A program made the position numbers and the translations under genes. 41,038 nucleotides of DNA from Parcubacteria group bacterium (lineage in GTDB: Bacteria; Patescibacteriota; Minisyncoccia; Portnoybacterales; UBA2143): NCBI GenBank assembly GCA_013203625.1, contig JABMPX010000002.1, positions 1 to 41,038 on the forward strand, written 5' to 3'. Shown piece by piece: positions 1 through 8,889 of the stretch. How positions within the stretch are numbered: the stretch's first letter is position 1; every line of letters begins with the position of its first letter. The notes under the pieces are model-generated. The model made no database searches. It saw only the letters and a list, made by a program, of their open reading frames with translations, and was not told where the DNA came from.

Positions 1-1801
1 AGTACATTCTTACTGCATCTGCCCCGTATTGATTAATATATTTATCTGGATTAACTATATTACCTTTTGACTTACTAATTTTGGCTCCATTGCTAATAAG
101 TAACCCATGTGCTCGAAATTTTTTGAATGGCTCTTCTTCTGGGATATATCCCAATTGATGTAAAACCATAGTTATAAAACGGGAATATAAAAGATGTAGA
201 ACGCTATGTTCTTTGCCACCAATATACATATCAACTGGCATCCATTTTTTAAGACGTTTTTTGTCTAAAGCCTGATCATCAAATTCAGTAGAAAGATAAC
301 GCAGATAATACCAACTAGAATCAACAAAAGGATCGGAAACATCTGTTTCTCTTTTAGCTGAACTACCACATTTAGGACAAGTAGTATTAACAAATTCTTT
401 AATCTTGTTTAAGGGACCTTTGCCTGAACCATCTGGTAGAAAATCATCCATATCAGGCAAAAGGACTGGCAAGTCTTTTTCTGGAACTGGCACCCAGCCA
501 CAATTCTTACATTTAATCATTGGGATAGGCGGCCCCCAGTATCTCTGACGACTAATACACCAATCCCGTAATTTATAATTAACTGATCTCTTGCCTAATT
601 TTTTCTTTCCCAGCCATTTAATTATTTCTGTTTCTGCTTTTTTAGTTGCTAAATTATTTAAAAAGTCAGAATTAATTGAAACACTTTCACCTGTAAAACA
701 TTCTTTATCTGTTTTTAAAACCTTAATAATATCTAAATTAAATTTCTTGGCAAATTCCATATCTCTCTCGTCGTGTGCAGGCACAGCCATAATTGCTCCT
801 GTACCATAACCTGACAAAACATAATCAGCTACATATAAAGGAATTTCTTTACCATTTACTGGATTAATAGCCATTAACCCTTTAATTTCCACGCCAGTTT
901 TATCTTTATTCAAATCAGTTCTATCTAGATCTGATTTTATTTTTGCTTTTTTTATATATTTTTCTATTTCTGAATAATTTTTAATTTTTGATTGAAACTT
1001 ACTTAATAATTCGTGCTCTGGGCAGACAACCATGTAAGTACAACCAAATAAAGTATCAGGTCGAGTAGTAAATACTTCTAGAATATAATCTAAATTTTTA
1101 ATTTTGAACTTAACTGAAGAACCTTGGCTTTTACCGATCCAATTTTTTTGGATTACTTTAACATCTTCGCTCCAATCAATCCAATCTAAATTTTTTAATA
1201 ATTTTTCTGCATAATCAGTGATGCGCCAAAACCATTGCTCCATATCTTTTTTTTCTACTTGAGCTTCGCATCGTTCACATCTGCCAGTAATAACCTGTTC
1301 ATTAGAAAGAACAGTTTTACAACTCGGACACCAATTAACTGATGACTTTTTACGATAAGCTAATCCTTTTTCATACATCTTTAAAAAGAGCCATTGTGTC
1401 CATTTATAATAATTAGGCTTATAAGTTTCAACTGTTCTAGCCCAATCATAAGCATTACCAATCATATGAAGTTGTTTATAGAAATTCTTTTCAGTTCGAG
1501 AAGAGACATCTTTAATATGTTCCTTTATTTTAATAGCGTAATTTTCAGAATGTATGCCAAAACCATCTAATCCAATTGGCTCAAAAACATCATGCCCCTG
1601 AAGATGCATAAAACGTCCATAGACATCACTATGAACAAAGGCATACATATTCCCAATATGCAATCCTTCAGCAGAAGGATATGGGAACATCATCAAGTTA
1701 TAATATGGTTTTTTTACTTTATCTAAATCAACTTGATATATTTTGTCTTCTTCCCATTTCTTTTGCCACTTTTTTTCTATTTTATTTGGATTGTATTTCA
1801 T
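1..1801 (-). CDS. leuS: Leucyl-tRNA synthetase, 3' end truncated by window edge
   Basis: Manual minus-strand translation: MKYNPNKIEKKWQKKWEEDKIYQVDLDKVKKPYYNLMMFPYPSAEGLHIGN...; class I synthetase HIGN and KISKSKGN motifs; no stop before the window edge, so absent from the ORF track. Confidence 0.95.
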   Translation of the reverse strand, partial: MKYNPNKIEKKWQKKWEEDKIYQVDLDKVKKPYYNLMMFPYPSAEGLHIGNMYAFVHSDVYGRFMHLQGHDVFEPIGLDGFGIHSENYAIKIKEHIKDVSSRTEKNFYKQLHMIGNAYDWARTVETYKPNYYKWTQWLFLKMYEKGLAYRKKSSVNWCPSCKTVLSNEQVITGRCERCEAQVEKKDMEQWFWRITDYAEKLLKNLDWIDWSEDVKVIQKNWIGKSQGSSVKFKIKNLDYILEVFTTRPDTLFGCTYMVVCPEHELLSKFQSKIKNYSEIEKYIKKAKIKSDLDRTDLNKDKTGVEIKGLMAINPVNGKEIPLYVADYVLSGYGTGAIMAVPAHDERDMEFAKKFNLDIIKVLKTDKECFTGESVSINSDFLNNLATKKAETEIIKWLGKKKLGKRSVNYKLRDWCISRQRYWGPPIPMIKCKNCGWVPVPEKDLPVLLPDMDDFLPDGSGKGPLNKIKEFVNTTCPKCGSSAKRETDVSDPFVDSSWYYLRYLSTEFDDQALDKKRLKKWMPVDMYIGGKEHSVLHLLYSRFITMVLHQLGYIPEEEPFKKFRAHGLLISNGAKISKSKGNIVNPDKYINQYGADAVRMY

Positions 1802-1810
1802 AATTTTAAA

Positions 1811-2662
1811 CTATATCCCAAATAACTTTCTTGCGTTTTGGGTTGTTTGTTTAGCCACTTTTTCAAATTTAATTCCTTTAATTTCAGCTATTTTTTCTGC
1901 AACATATTTTACATATAAAGGTTCGTTTCTTTTATCCCGATGCGGAACTGGAGTTAAATATGGCGTATCTGTTTCTAATAATATTTTTTCTAAAGGTAAA
2001 TTCTTAATTACTTTATCATAATCCCTAGCATAGGTAATAATGCCGTTAAGGCCGAAATAAAAGCCCATTTCTAATAATTTTTCTGCTTGAGACCAGCGAC
2101 CAACAAAACAATGGATTACGCCTCTTAATCCAGATGAGCAAGCCATAGGACAATGAGCGCAACCCATATTAAACATTTGCAAAATCTCTATCAAGTCATT
2201 GTATGCTTTGCAGCAGTGAAAAACAATTGGTTTATTCATTTGCTGGGCTAATTCCAATTGCTCTATTAAAACTTCTTTATGCTTGTCTTTTATCTTTTGA
2301 TTGATGCCATCAATTCCGTATTCCAAACCAATTTCTCCCATAGCAACTACTTTGGGATTCTCTAATAATTTCTGGTATTTCCCCTGGTCAAATTTCTCAA
2401 TTTTACGCTCTTTTTCTAATAATTCGCTTTTATCAAGGCCGTCCTGGCAAATATGAATAGGATGAAGCCCAACAATTGCATAAACCCCCTGTTTATGCTT
2501 TTCTGCATATTTAACAGCTCTTTTACTGCTGCTATATTGAGCTCCAACATTAATTACCCAAATATTTTCTTTTAATGCCCGTTTAATAACTTCATCGCCA
2601 TCATCCTTAAAAGCGTTAAAATTAATATGAGCATGAGTATCAATTAATAAAGGTTTAGACAT
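1811..2662 (-). CDS. tatD: TatD family metal-dependent hydrolase/DNase
   Basis: ORF starts MSKPLLIDTHAHINF; GEIGLEYG and LLETDTPYLTP motifs typical of TatD. Confidence 0.92.
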   Translation of the reverse strand: MSKPLLIDTHAHINFNAFKDDGDEVIKRALKENIWVINVGAQYSSSKRAVKYAEKHKQGVYAIVGLHPIHICQDGLDKSELLEKERKIEKFDQGKYQKLLENPKVVAMGEIGLEYGIDGINQKIKDKHKEVLIEQLELAQQMNKPIVFHCCKAYNDLIEILQMFNMGCAHCPMACSSGLRGVIHCFVGRWSQAEKLLEMGFYFGLNGIITYARDYDKVIKNLPLEKILLETDTPYLTPVPHRDKRNEPLYVKYVAEKIAEIKGIKFEKVAKQTTQNARKLFGI

Positions 2663-2697
2663 AGAAATATATTAGCTCATTTAGAACCTATTTTCAA
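2663..2697 (-). promoter_or_regulatory. Sigma70-like promoter for tatD
   Basis: Minus strand TTGAAA (2697-2692), 17 nt, TAATAT (2674-2669), then 6 nt to the ATG at 2662. Confidence 0.65.
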
Positions 2698-2719
2698 GTA
2701 GAAAAATTCTTGCTATAAT
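2691..2719 (+). promoter_or_regulatory. Extended -10 promoter for the 37-aa microprotein gene
   Basis: TTTTCA (2691-2696), 17 nt, TATAAT (2714-2719) preceded by TGc (extended -10). Confidence 0.7.
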
Positions 2720-2772
2720 AAATTAGGAGTTAATTTGTGTAAAATTTGTTATCGGAAAGGAGGGTCACTGGA

Positions 2773-2886
2773 ATGAGAAAGAACCTTGGATCAGAAAGAA
2801 AAAGAATCGAAGTGTTAAGAGTCCTAAATAAGAAAAAGGCGATAGCAAAGGTAAAGAAACCTATCTGTAAATCTTGTAACAAATAA
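2773..2886 (+). CDS. 37-aa basic CxxC microprotein, hypothetical
   Basis: ATG...TAA encodes MRKNLGSERKRIEVLRVLNKKKAIAKVKKPICKSCNK; strong SD AAAGGAGGG 8 nt upstream; own promoter and downstream hairpins. Too short for the ORF track. Confidence 0.6.
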   Translation: MRKNLGSERKRIEVLRVLNKKKAIAKVKKPICKSCNK

Positions 2887-2902
2887 CAACACGAAAAACG
2901 GT

Positions 2903-2926
2903 GAGCTCTTCAAATAAGAAGAGCTC
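2903..2926 (+). terminator. Hairpin after the microprotein ORF
   Basis: GAGCTCTTC aaataa GAAGAGCTC, perfect 9-bp stem, followed by cccaaaaatttt (no strong U tract). Confidence 0.5.
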
Positions 2927-2968
2927 CCAAAAATTTTACGGTGATACTAGTAATTGCTTACGTATCGG

Positions 2969-3027
2969 AAAGTTAAGAAATAAAAAAGCCCCATCAGGGG
3001 CTTTTTAAAAATAACTTTCTTAACTTT
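2969..3027. terminator. Bidirectional terminator between the microprotein gene and metG
   Basis: Core AAAAAGCCCC atca GGGGCTTTTT nested inside inverted repeat AAAGTTAAGAAA (2969-2980) / TTTCTTAACTTT (3016-3027); convergent genes. Confidence 0.85.
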
Positions 3028-4465
3028 ATAATCGGGGAAATAATGCCTCGGTTTTTTTATTTTGCTTGATTTGCTTTAAAATTTCCTCTGAAGTTTCCGG
3101 CATAAATGGCTCTAATAGTAAAGCAATTTCTCTTATTGTTGTCAATAGTTGAGATAAAACTTCTTTGGCTTTATCTTGATTATTTTCAACAAGCTCCCAT
3201 GGCTTATTTTTCTCAATACACTCATCACAGAAACTAATTAATTGCCAGATTGATTCTAAAGCATCATTAAATTTAATTTCTTCCATTGCTTTATTATATT
3301 TCTCTTGAACTAATCTGATTTCTGAGTTAAATTCTTTATCAGATTCTTCGCTATTGCTCAGAATGACGCCTGCTTTTTCTGACAAAGTTAAAACTCTACT
3401 TACCAAATTACCTAACCCATTAGCTAAGTCAGAATTATAACGCTCTTCTAATCGCTTAATGCTAAAATCGCCATCCTGACCAAAAGAAATTTCTTTCAAA
3501 AGAAAATATCTAATCGTATCTGCTCCGTATTTATCAACCAAATAGATTGGATCAACAACATTGCCTAAAGATTTGGACATCTTTTGTCCATTAATAGTTA
3601 AATAACCATGAACAAAAATTTTCTTTGGTAATTTCAATCCTATGGCTAAAAGCAAAGCTGGCCAAAAAATAGCATGAAATTTAACAATATCTTTGGCTAT
3701 CAGATGTAAATCAGCTGGCCAATATTTATTAAATTTTTTAGAATCATCTTTATAGCCAATAGCAGTGATATAGTTTTGAAGGGCCTCTACCCACACATAT
3801 GTTTTCTGTTCTTTATCAAAAGGCAGATCAATTCCCCATTTTACATTTTGTCGAGAGATAGAAAAATTACCTAAATCCTGTTTTAATAAAGATAAAACTT
3901 CTTTTTTGCGCTCTTTTGGTTCTATTATCAATTTATCGCTTTCGATAAGTTTCTTCACTTGAGGTAGAAAATCATTAAGTTTAAAAAAATAGTTTGTTTC
4001 TGAAATTAATTTTGGCTCTTTTTGATGATCAGGGCATTTGCCATTAATTAATTCTTTTTTAGTAATAAACTTTTCGCAGCCAATACAATATAATCCCCTA
4101 TATTCATCTTGATAAATTTTTCCGCTTTCTTTTAATTTTAATAAAAATTTTTCTACTCCTTTCTTATGTCTTTCATCTGTTGTCCGTATAAAATCACTAT
4201 ATTCAATATTAAGTTTTTCCCACGCCTTTTTAAAAGATTTAACAATCTTATCAACAAATTCTTGTGGTGTTTTTCCTGCTTTTTCTGCTGCTTGGGCAAT
4301 TTTTTCTCCATGTTCATCTGTTCCAGTTAAAAAGAAAACTTCCTCGCCTAATTTACGATGATAGCGAGCTAAAACGTCGGCCGCCACAGTAGTATAAGCC
4401 GTGCCAATATGTGGAGCTTGATTAGTATAATATATTGGAGTAGTGATATAAAATTTCTTTTTCAT
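3026..4465 (-). CDS. metG: Methionyl-tRNA synthetase
   Basis: MKKKFYITTPIYYTNQAPHIGTAYTTVAADVLARYHR, KMSKSLGNVVDP. Confidence 0.97.
   Translation of the reverse strand: MKKKFYITTPIYYTNQAPHIGTAYTTVAADVLARYHRKLGEEVFFLTGTDEHGEKIAQAAEKAGKTPQEFVDKIVKSFKKAWEKLNIEYSDFIRTTDERHKKGVEKFLLKLKESGKIYQDEYRGLYCIGCEKFITKKELINGKCPDHQKEPKLISETNYFFKLNDFLPQVKKLIESDKLIIEPKERKKEVLSLLKQDLGNFSISRQNVKWGIDLPFDKEQKTYVWVEALQNYITAIGYKDDSKKFNKYWPADLHLIAKDIVKFHAIFWPALLLAIGLKLPKKIFVHGYLTINGQKMSKSLGNVVDPIYLVDKYGADTIRYFLLKEISFGQDGDFSIKRLEERYNSDLANGLGNLVSRVLTLSEKAGVILSNSEESDKEFNSEIRLVQEKYNKAMEEIKFNDALESIWQLISFCDECIEKNKPWELVENNQDKAKEVLSQLLTTIREIALLLEPFMPETSEEILKQIKQNKKTEALFPRL
3341..3367. repeat. Palindromic repeat embedded in frame in metG
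   Basis: AGATTCTTCGCTATTGCTCAGAATGAC (minus strand GTCATTCTGAGCAATAGCGAAGAATCT), encoding VILSNSEES; resembles the widespread GTCATTCTGAGC...GCGAAGAATCT repeat (from memory). Confidence 0.65.
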
Positions 4466-4466
4466 A

Positions 4467-5147
4467 TTATTTTTCTACAATAACAACAAATTCTCCTTTG
4501 AATTCTTCTTTTGGTAATAAATTAATTTGTTCAATAATTTCCTCAATATCTCCCCGATAAACTGTTTCAAATTTTTTAGTTAATTCACGACAAACTACAA
4601 TCCTTCTTTCATTTTCTAAAGCATTTTTTAATTCTTCCAGTGTTTTCTTGATTCTATGGATTGATTCATAGAAGATAACTGTTTTCTCCATATTAGAAAC
4701 TTCCTGAAAAAACTTTTTTCTTTTTTTCTTTGCTGGAGGAAAGCCGAGAAAAATAAATTTATCAGCTGAAAACCCAGAAATACTTAAAGCAGAAATTAAA
4801 GCTGAAGGGCCAGGAATAGGAATAATTTTTAAATCAGGCTGTTCCTTGACTAAATAATCAATTAACTTTGCTCCTGGATCACTAATGCAAGGCGTGCCAG
4901 CATCAGAAACTAAAGCCAAATTCTTGTCTTTTTTTAATTGTTCTAAGATACGCTCAATTTTAGTTAATTTGCTATGCTGATGATAGCTAATAGTTGGCTT
5001 TGAAATTTTGTAATGACTTAATAATTTTTTTGTTACCCTGGTATCTTCGCAAAGAATTAAATCAACTTCTTTTAAAATTCGCAGAGCCCTAAAAGACAAA
5101 TCTTCCAAATTGCCAATAGGAGTAGCAATGATGTATAAAGTAGCCAT
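4467..5147 (-). CDS. rsmI: 16S rRNA (cytidine1402-2'-O)-methyltransferase
   Basis: MATLYIIATPIGNLEDLSFRALRILKEVDLILCEDTR, LVSDAGTPCISDPG. Confidence 0.96.
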   Translation of the reverse strand: MATLYIIATPIGNLEDLSFRALRILKEVDLILCEDTRVTKKLLSHYKISKPTISYHQHSKLTKIERILEQLKKDKNLALVSDAGTPCISDPGAKLIDYLVKEQPDLKIIPIPGPSALISALSISGFSADKFIFLGFPPAKKKRKKFFQEVSNMEKTVIFYESIHRIKKTLEELKNALENERRIVVCRELTKKFETVYRGDIEEIIEQINLLPKEEFKGEFVVIVEK

Positions 5148-5153
5148 GGTCTA

Positions 5154-5183
5154 ATTGTATCTAAAAACCGTCCCTTTTGGCAA
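5154..5183 (-). promoter_or_regulatory. Promoter for rsmI
   Basis: Minus strand TTGCCA (5183-5178), 18 nt, TACAAT (5159-5154), 6 nt to the ATG. Confidence 0.55.
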
Positions 5184-5190
5184 GGACGGC
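5163..5190 (-). terminator. Intrinsic terminator of the AI-2E transporter operon
   Basis: Minus strand GCCGTCC TTGCCAAAAG GGACGG TTTTT. Confidence 0.8.
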
Positions 5191-5218
5191 TATGTATTCT
5201 TTCCTTTCTGTATTAAAT

Positions 5219-6235
5219 TTAAGCAGATTTTTTTTGGAAATCTTTAAGAAATTCAGCTACGGCTGCAGCCAAAGGAACAGCTAAAATAAGTCCCAGAATC
5301 CCAGCTAGTTTAGCGCCAATCAACATAACAATAATAATCACTATTGGATTTAGACCAACTGTTTTTCTCATTACTTGAGGCACAATAATATAATTTTCTA
5401 ATTGCTGAATAACAATATAGAGAAGAAGAACTAATAAAGCCAAGAATGGCGCCTGAAAAAAAGCTAAAATAACTGCCGGAATAGCTGCAATAATTGGCCC
5501 GATATAAGGAATAATTTCTAAAATAGCAGCTATTAAAGCTAAAATCAGAACATACTTTATTCCTAAAAAATAAAGACCAATAAAGGTTAAACAGCCAATA
5601 ATTAGCATCAACAAAAGCTGCCCTCTTAACCATCCGCCTATTTTACCTTCAATCCGCCCAATTAGATCAGAAATATAAGATTGATGTTCTTCGGGAGTTA
5701 AAGAAATTAGAAACTTTTTAGCCCCTTTTTCCTGAACAGCCAAATAAAAAGATATAACTAAAATAATAACTGCTGAAAATAAGCCGCCAAAAAAGCTGAT
5801 TGTCGTAGCAAAGACGCTTGAAGCAGCTTGGGCTAATTTATTGCCAAGATTGTCTAAAAACCCCTGTAAATCTCCTTGGGCCTGGTAATGTCCATACCAC
5901 TCTTGAACACTTAATCCTATTTTCCCGGTAATTTCAGGAAAATGAGCAGCTAATTGTTTAATTTGTTCAGACAAAGGAGGAAAAATTAAAGTAACAATCA
6001 AACCTACTAATAAAAGAACAGATAAATAAATAAAAACTACTCCTAAAAGACGATGTATTTTATGTCTTTGGAGCCAGCTAACTGGTCCATTAATAGCCGC
6101 GGCAATAACTACAGAAAGAAAAACAATAATTAAAATATCTCTAATCAGATATAAAAAAACTAAACCTAAAATAATTAGGATAATTCGGAAAACAGTAGAA
6201 GTAGAAATATTAATTGTTTGTGAATTATTATTCAT
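5219..6235 (-). CDS. AI-2E family transporter (permease)
   Basis: Polytopic; IEIIPYIGPIIAAIPAVILAF and VPQVMRKTVGLNPIVIIIVMLIGAKLAGILGLILAVPLAA motifs. Confidence 0.9.
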   Translation of the reverse strand: MNNNSQTINISTSTVFRIILIILGLVFLYLIRDILIIVFLSVVIAAAINGPVSWLQRHKIHRLLGVVFIYLSVLLLVGLIVTLIFPPLSEQIKQLAAHFPEITGKIGLSVQEWYGHYQAQGDLQGFLDNLGNKLAQAASSVFATTISFFGGLFSAVIILVISFYLAVQEKGAKKFLISLTPEEHQSYISDLIGRIEGKIGGWLRGQLLLMLIIGCLTFIGLYFLGIKYVLILALIAAILEIIPYIGPIIAAIPAVILAFFQAPFLALLVLLLYIVIQQLENYIIVPQVMRKTVGLNPIVIIIVMLIGAKLAGILGLILAVPLAAAVAEFLKDFQKKSA

Positions 6236-6236
6236 C

Positions 6237-7502
6237 TTAAATTTTTAATAATTTATCAAATCTATTTTTATCCTTGAATGGTCCGATTAAAGCCAAATTA
6301 AGTTTTTCCGGCCTAAATATGTCCTTAGCCACTCGTTGGATATCATTAACAGTTACTGCATCAATTTTAGCGAACTTTTGCTCTAAAGTCAAAATTTTAT
6401 CAGTTAAAAGCTCTTGAAGAGCGTAAAAAGAAGCTTGTTCATCTGATGATTCCATACTGATTAAAGCTGATCCCTTAATATGATCTTTGGCTTTCTTTAG
6501 CTCTTTTGGACCAACTTTTTGTTTAGTAATTTTTTTAAATTCTTCCAAAATAGTTTTAATAGCCTTATCAACTTTTTGATTATCAACTCCTGAACTAACA
6601 ACTAAACAACCAACATCTGTGTCCATATCTGCTTCGGCTTTTATATAATAAGCTAACCCCTGTCTTTCTCTAACAGAAATAAACAAACGTGAACTCATAT
6701 ATCCACCTAAAATATCTCCTAAAATACTTAAAGCATATCTATCTGGATGAAATATATTATATGCTCTAACTCCTAAGATTAAATGTGTCTGGTCAGTTTT
6801 TTTATAATAAATTGAAGCTTGTGGCTTAACTTGTTTTTCTTTAACTGCTAATTTATTTTCAACTTGATCACAATTAATTTTTTGAAAATATTTTTTGATT
6901 TTATCAATGGTTTCTTTTTGATTAATATTGCCAGCTACAGCAATAATTGTATTTTTAGAAGAATAGTGATTTTTTAAATAATTTATAAAATCATTTTTTT
7001 GCATTCTTTTAATTGTATTTTCATTGCCAACAATATGCCAACCAGATGGTTGGTCTTCGTACAAAAGCTTAAGCCAAAGATATCCTACATAATTCATCGG
7101 TATATCGAAAATCATATTTAATTCTTGCAAAATAGTGCCGCGTTCTCTATCTATCTCTTTTCCATCAAAAAGTGAATTTATATAAATATCAGAAACCCAA
7201 TCAAGAGCTAAATCTAAATGGCTAGCATCAATTTTCGCCCAGTAACCAGTATATTCCTGCGAGGTAAAAGCATTATAATGTCCTCCTATCTGATCTAATG
7301 GTTCAATTAATTTTAAAGTATTAGGACGCTTTTTAGTGCCCTTAAAAAACATATGCTCTAAAAAATGAGAAAGGCCATTAATTTCTTTTGTCTCATACTT
7401 AGAGCCAGTACCAACTAGTAATAAAACAGCAGCTGTCTTAGTATTTTTAGCTGGAACTGTAATAATCCGCAACCCATTTTTAAGAGTAGTTTTTTTGTAC
7501 AT
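6237..7502 (-). CDS. M16 family zinc peptidase
   Basis: HFLEHMFFKGT (HxxEH) near the N-terminus; TILQELNM; C-terminal M16 domain. Confidence 0.93.
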   Translation of the reverse strand: MYKKTTLKNGLRIITVPAKNTKTAAVLLLVGTGSKYETKEINGLSHFLEHMFFKGTKKRPNTLKLIEPLDQIGGHYNAFTSQEYTGYWAKIDASHLDLALDWVSDIYINSLFDGKEIDRERGTILQELNMIFDIPMNYVGYLWLKLLYEDQPSGWHIVGNENTIKRMQKNDFINYLKNHYSSKNTIIAVAGNINQKETIDKIKKYFQKINCDQVENKLAVKEKQVKPQASIYYKKTDQTHLILGVRAYNIFHPDRYALSILGDILGGYMSSRLFISVRERQGLAYYIKAEADMDTDVGCLVVSSGVDNQKVDKAIKTILEEFKKITKQKVGPKELKKAKDHIKGSALISMESSDEQASFYALQELLTDKILTLEQKFAKIDAVTVNDIQRVAKDIFRPEKLNLALIGPFKDKNRFDKLLKI

Positions 7503-7511
7503 ATTGAAAAA

Positions 7512-8870
7512 TTAAGATAATTTATTTCTTAAATACTCAATTAATTCTTTGATTTTAACTCGTTCCTGCTTCATAGTATCACGATCGCGAACTGTTAAAT
7601 CATCGTTTTCTAAGCTGTCAAAATCTATAGTCAAGCACATTAATGTGCCAATTTCATCTTGTCTGCGATAGCGCTTGCCAATATTCCCATTATCATCAAA
7701 TTCACAGATAAATTCTGGCTTAAGCTGTTCATAAACTTCTTTGGCTTTTTTAACTAATTCCGGTTTATTCCTAAGCAAAGGGAAAACCGCTATTTGAATC
7801 GGAGCAATTTCTTTAGGAAATTTTAGGACAATTCTTTTTTCTCCTTTAATTTCTTCTTCGTTATAAGCTGATAAAAGCGCTACTAATAATGCTCTATCAA
7901 CGCCAAATGTAGGCTCTAAAACATGTGGTGTAAATTTTTTATTATTCTCTGCGTCAAAATATTCTAATTTCTCATTAGAGTATTTTGAATGTTGCGACAA
8001 ATCAAAATCTCCGCGATGAGCCAAGCCAAATAATTCTTCAAAGCCAAAAGGATACTTATATTCAATGTCTACTGTTTTCTTAGAATAATGGGAAAGCTTT
8101 TCTTTTGGATGTTCACGCTTACGTAAATTTTCTTTTTTAGCGCCAATTTCCATAATAAACTCTTCCTGAAGATTAAGCCACTCATCAAATAATGATTCCC
8201 ATTTTGCTTCTGGATTAATAAAATACTCTATTTCCATTTGTTCAAATTCACGCGTTCTGAAAATAAAATTTCCGGCTATAATCTCATTACGAAACGCCTT
8301 GCCAATTTGAGCAATGCCAAAAGGTATTTTAACGCGCATAGAATCAATAATATTTTTAAAATTGATAAAAATTGCACCAGCTGTTTCCGGTCTTAAATAC
8401 ACCTTATCTTCAATCCCATTCATTTCTGTCTGAAACATCATATTAAAATTCTTTGCTTCAGTCCAATCAGAAGCGCCGCAATCAGGGCATCTAACTTTTT
8501 TTTCTCTAAGTATTTTGGTCATCTCTTCAAGCTCTCCTTCCATGTCTTCCCCGGCAATCTTTTTTACTAAATGGTCTGCCCTAAATCTTTTCTTACATTC
8601 TTTACAATCAACCATGGCATCATTAAATCCAGTTAAATGACCAGATGCTTCCCATAGCTTAGGATGAAGAAGAATAGAGCCGTCAATCCCAATAATGTCT
8701 TGCCTTTGATGAACAAATTTTTCCCACCAAAGCTTTTTAATATTATTTTTTAATTCTACGCCATAAGGGCCATAATCATAAGCATTGGCAAAACCGCCAT
8801 AAATTTCCGAGCAAGGAAAAATAAATCCTCGTCTTTTGCAAAGTGATACAATTTTTTCCATTGTAACCAT
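7512..8870 (-). CDS. glyS: Glycyl-tRNA synthetase (class II, single-chain type)
   Basis: CKRRGFIFPCSEIYGGFANAYDYGPYGVELKNNIKKLWW; RPETAGAIF; TRDTMKQ-like C-terminus. Confidence 0.95.
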   Translation of the reverse strand: MVTMEKIVSLCKRRGFIFPCSEIYGGFANAYDYGPYGVELKNNIKKLWWEKFVHQRQDIIGIDGSILLHPKLWEASGHLTGFNDAMVDCKECKKRFRADHLVKKIAGEDMEGELEEMTKILREKKVRCPDCGASDWTEAKNFNMMFQTEMNGIEDKVYLRPETAGAIFINFKNIIDSMRVKIPFGIAQIGKAFRNEIIAGNFIFRTREFEQMEIEYFINPEAKWESLFDEWLNLQEEFIMEIGAKKENLRKREHPKEKLSHYSKKTVDIEYKYPFGFEELFGLAHRGDFDLSQHSKYSNEKLEYFDAENNKKFTPHVLEPTFGVDRALLVALLSAYNEEEIKGEKRIVLKFPKEIAPIQIAVFPLLRNKPELVKKAKEVYEQLKPEFICEFDDNGNIGKRYRRQDEIGTLMCLTIDFDSLENDDLTVRDRDTMKQERVKIKELIEYLRNKLS

Positions 8871-8889
8871 AATTTTAAAATTTATATTT

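Noticed and set aside
1743-2021. 92-aa plus-strand ORF
   Set aside because: Antisense to the leuS start and tatD.
5310-5633. 107-aa minus-strand ORF
   Set aside because: Alternative frame inside the AI-2E transporter, which has clear family motifs.
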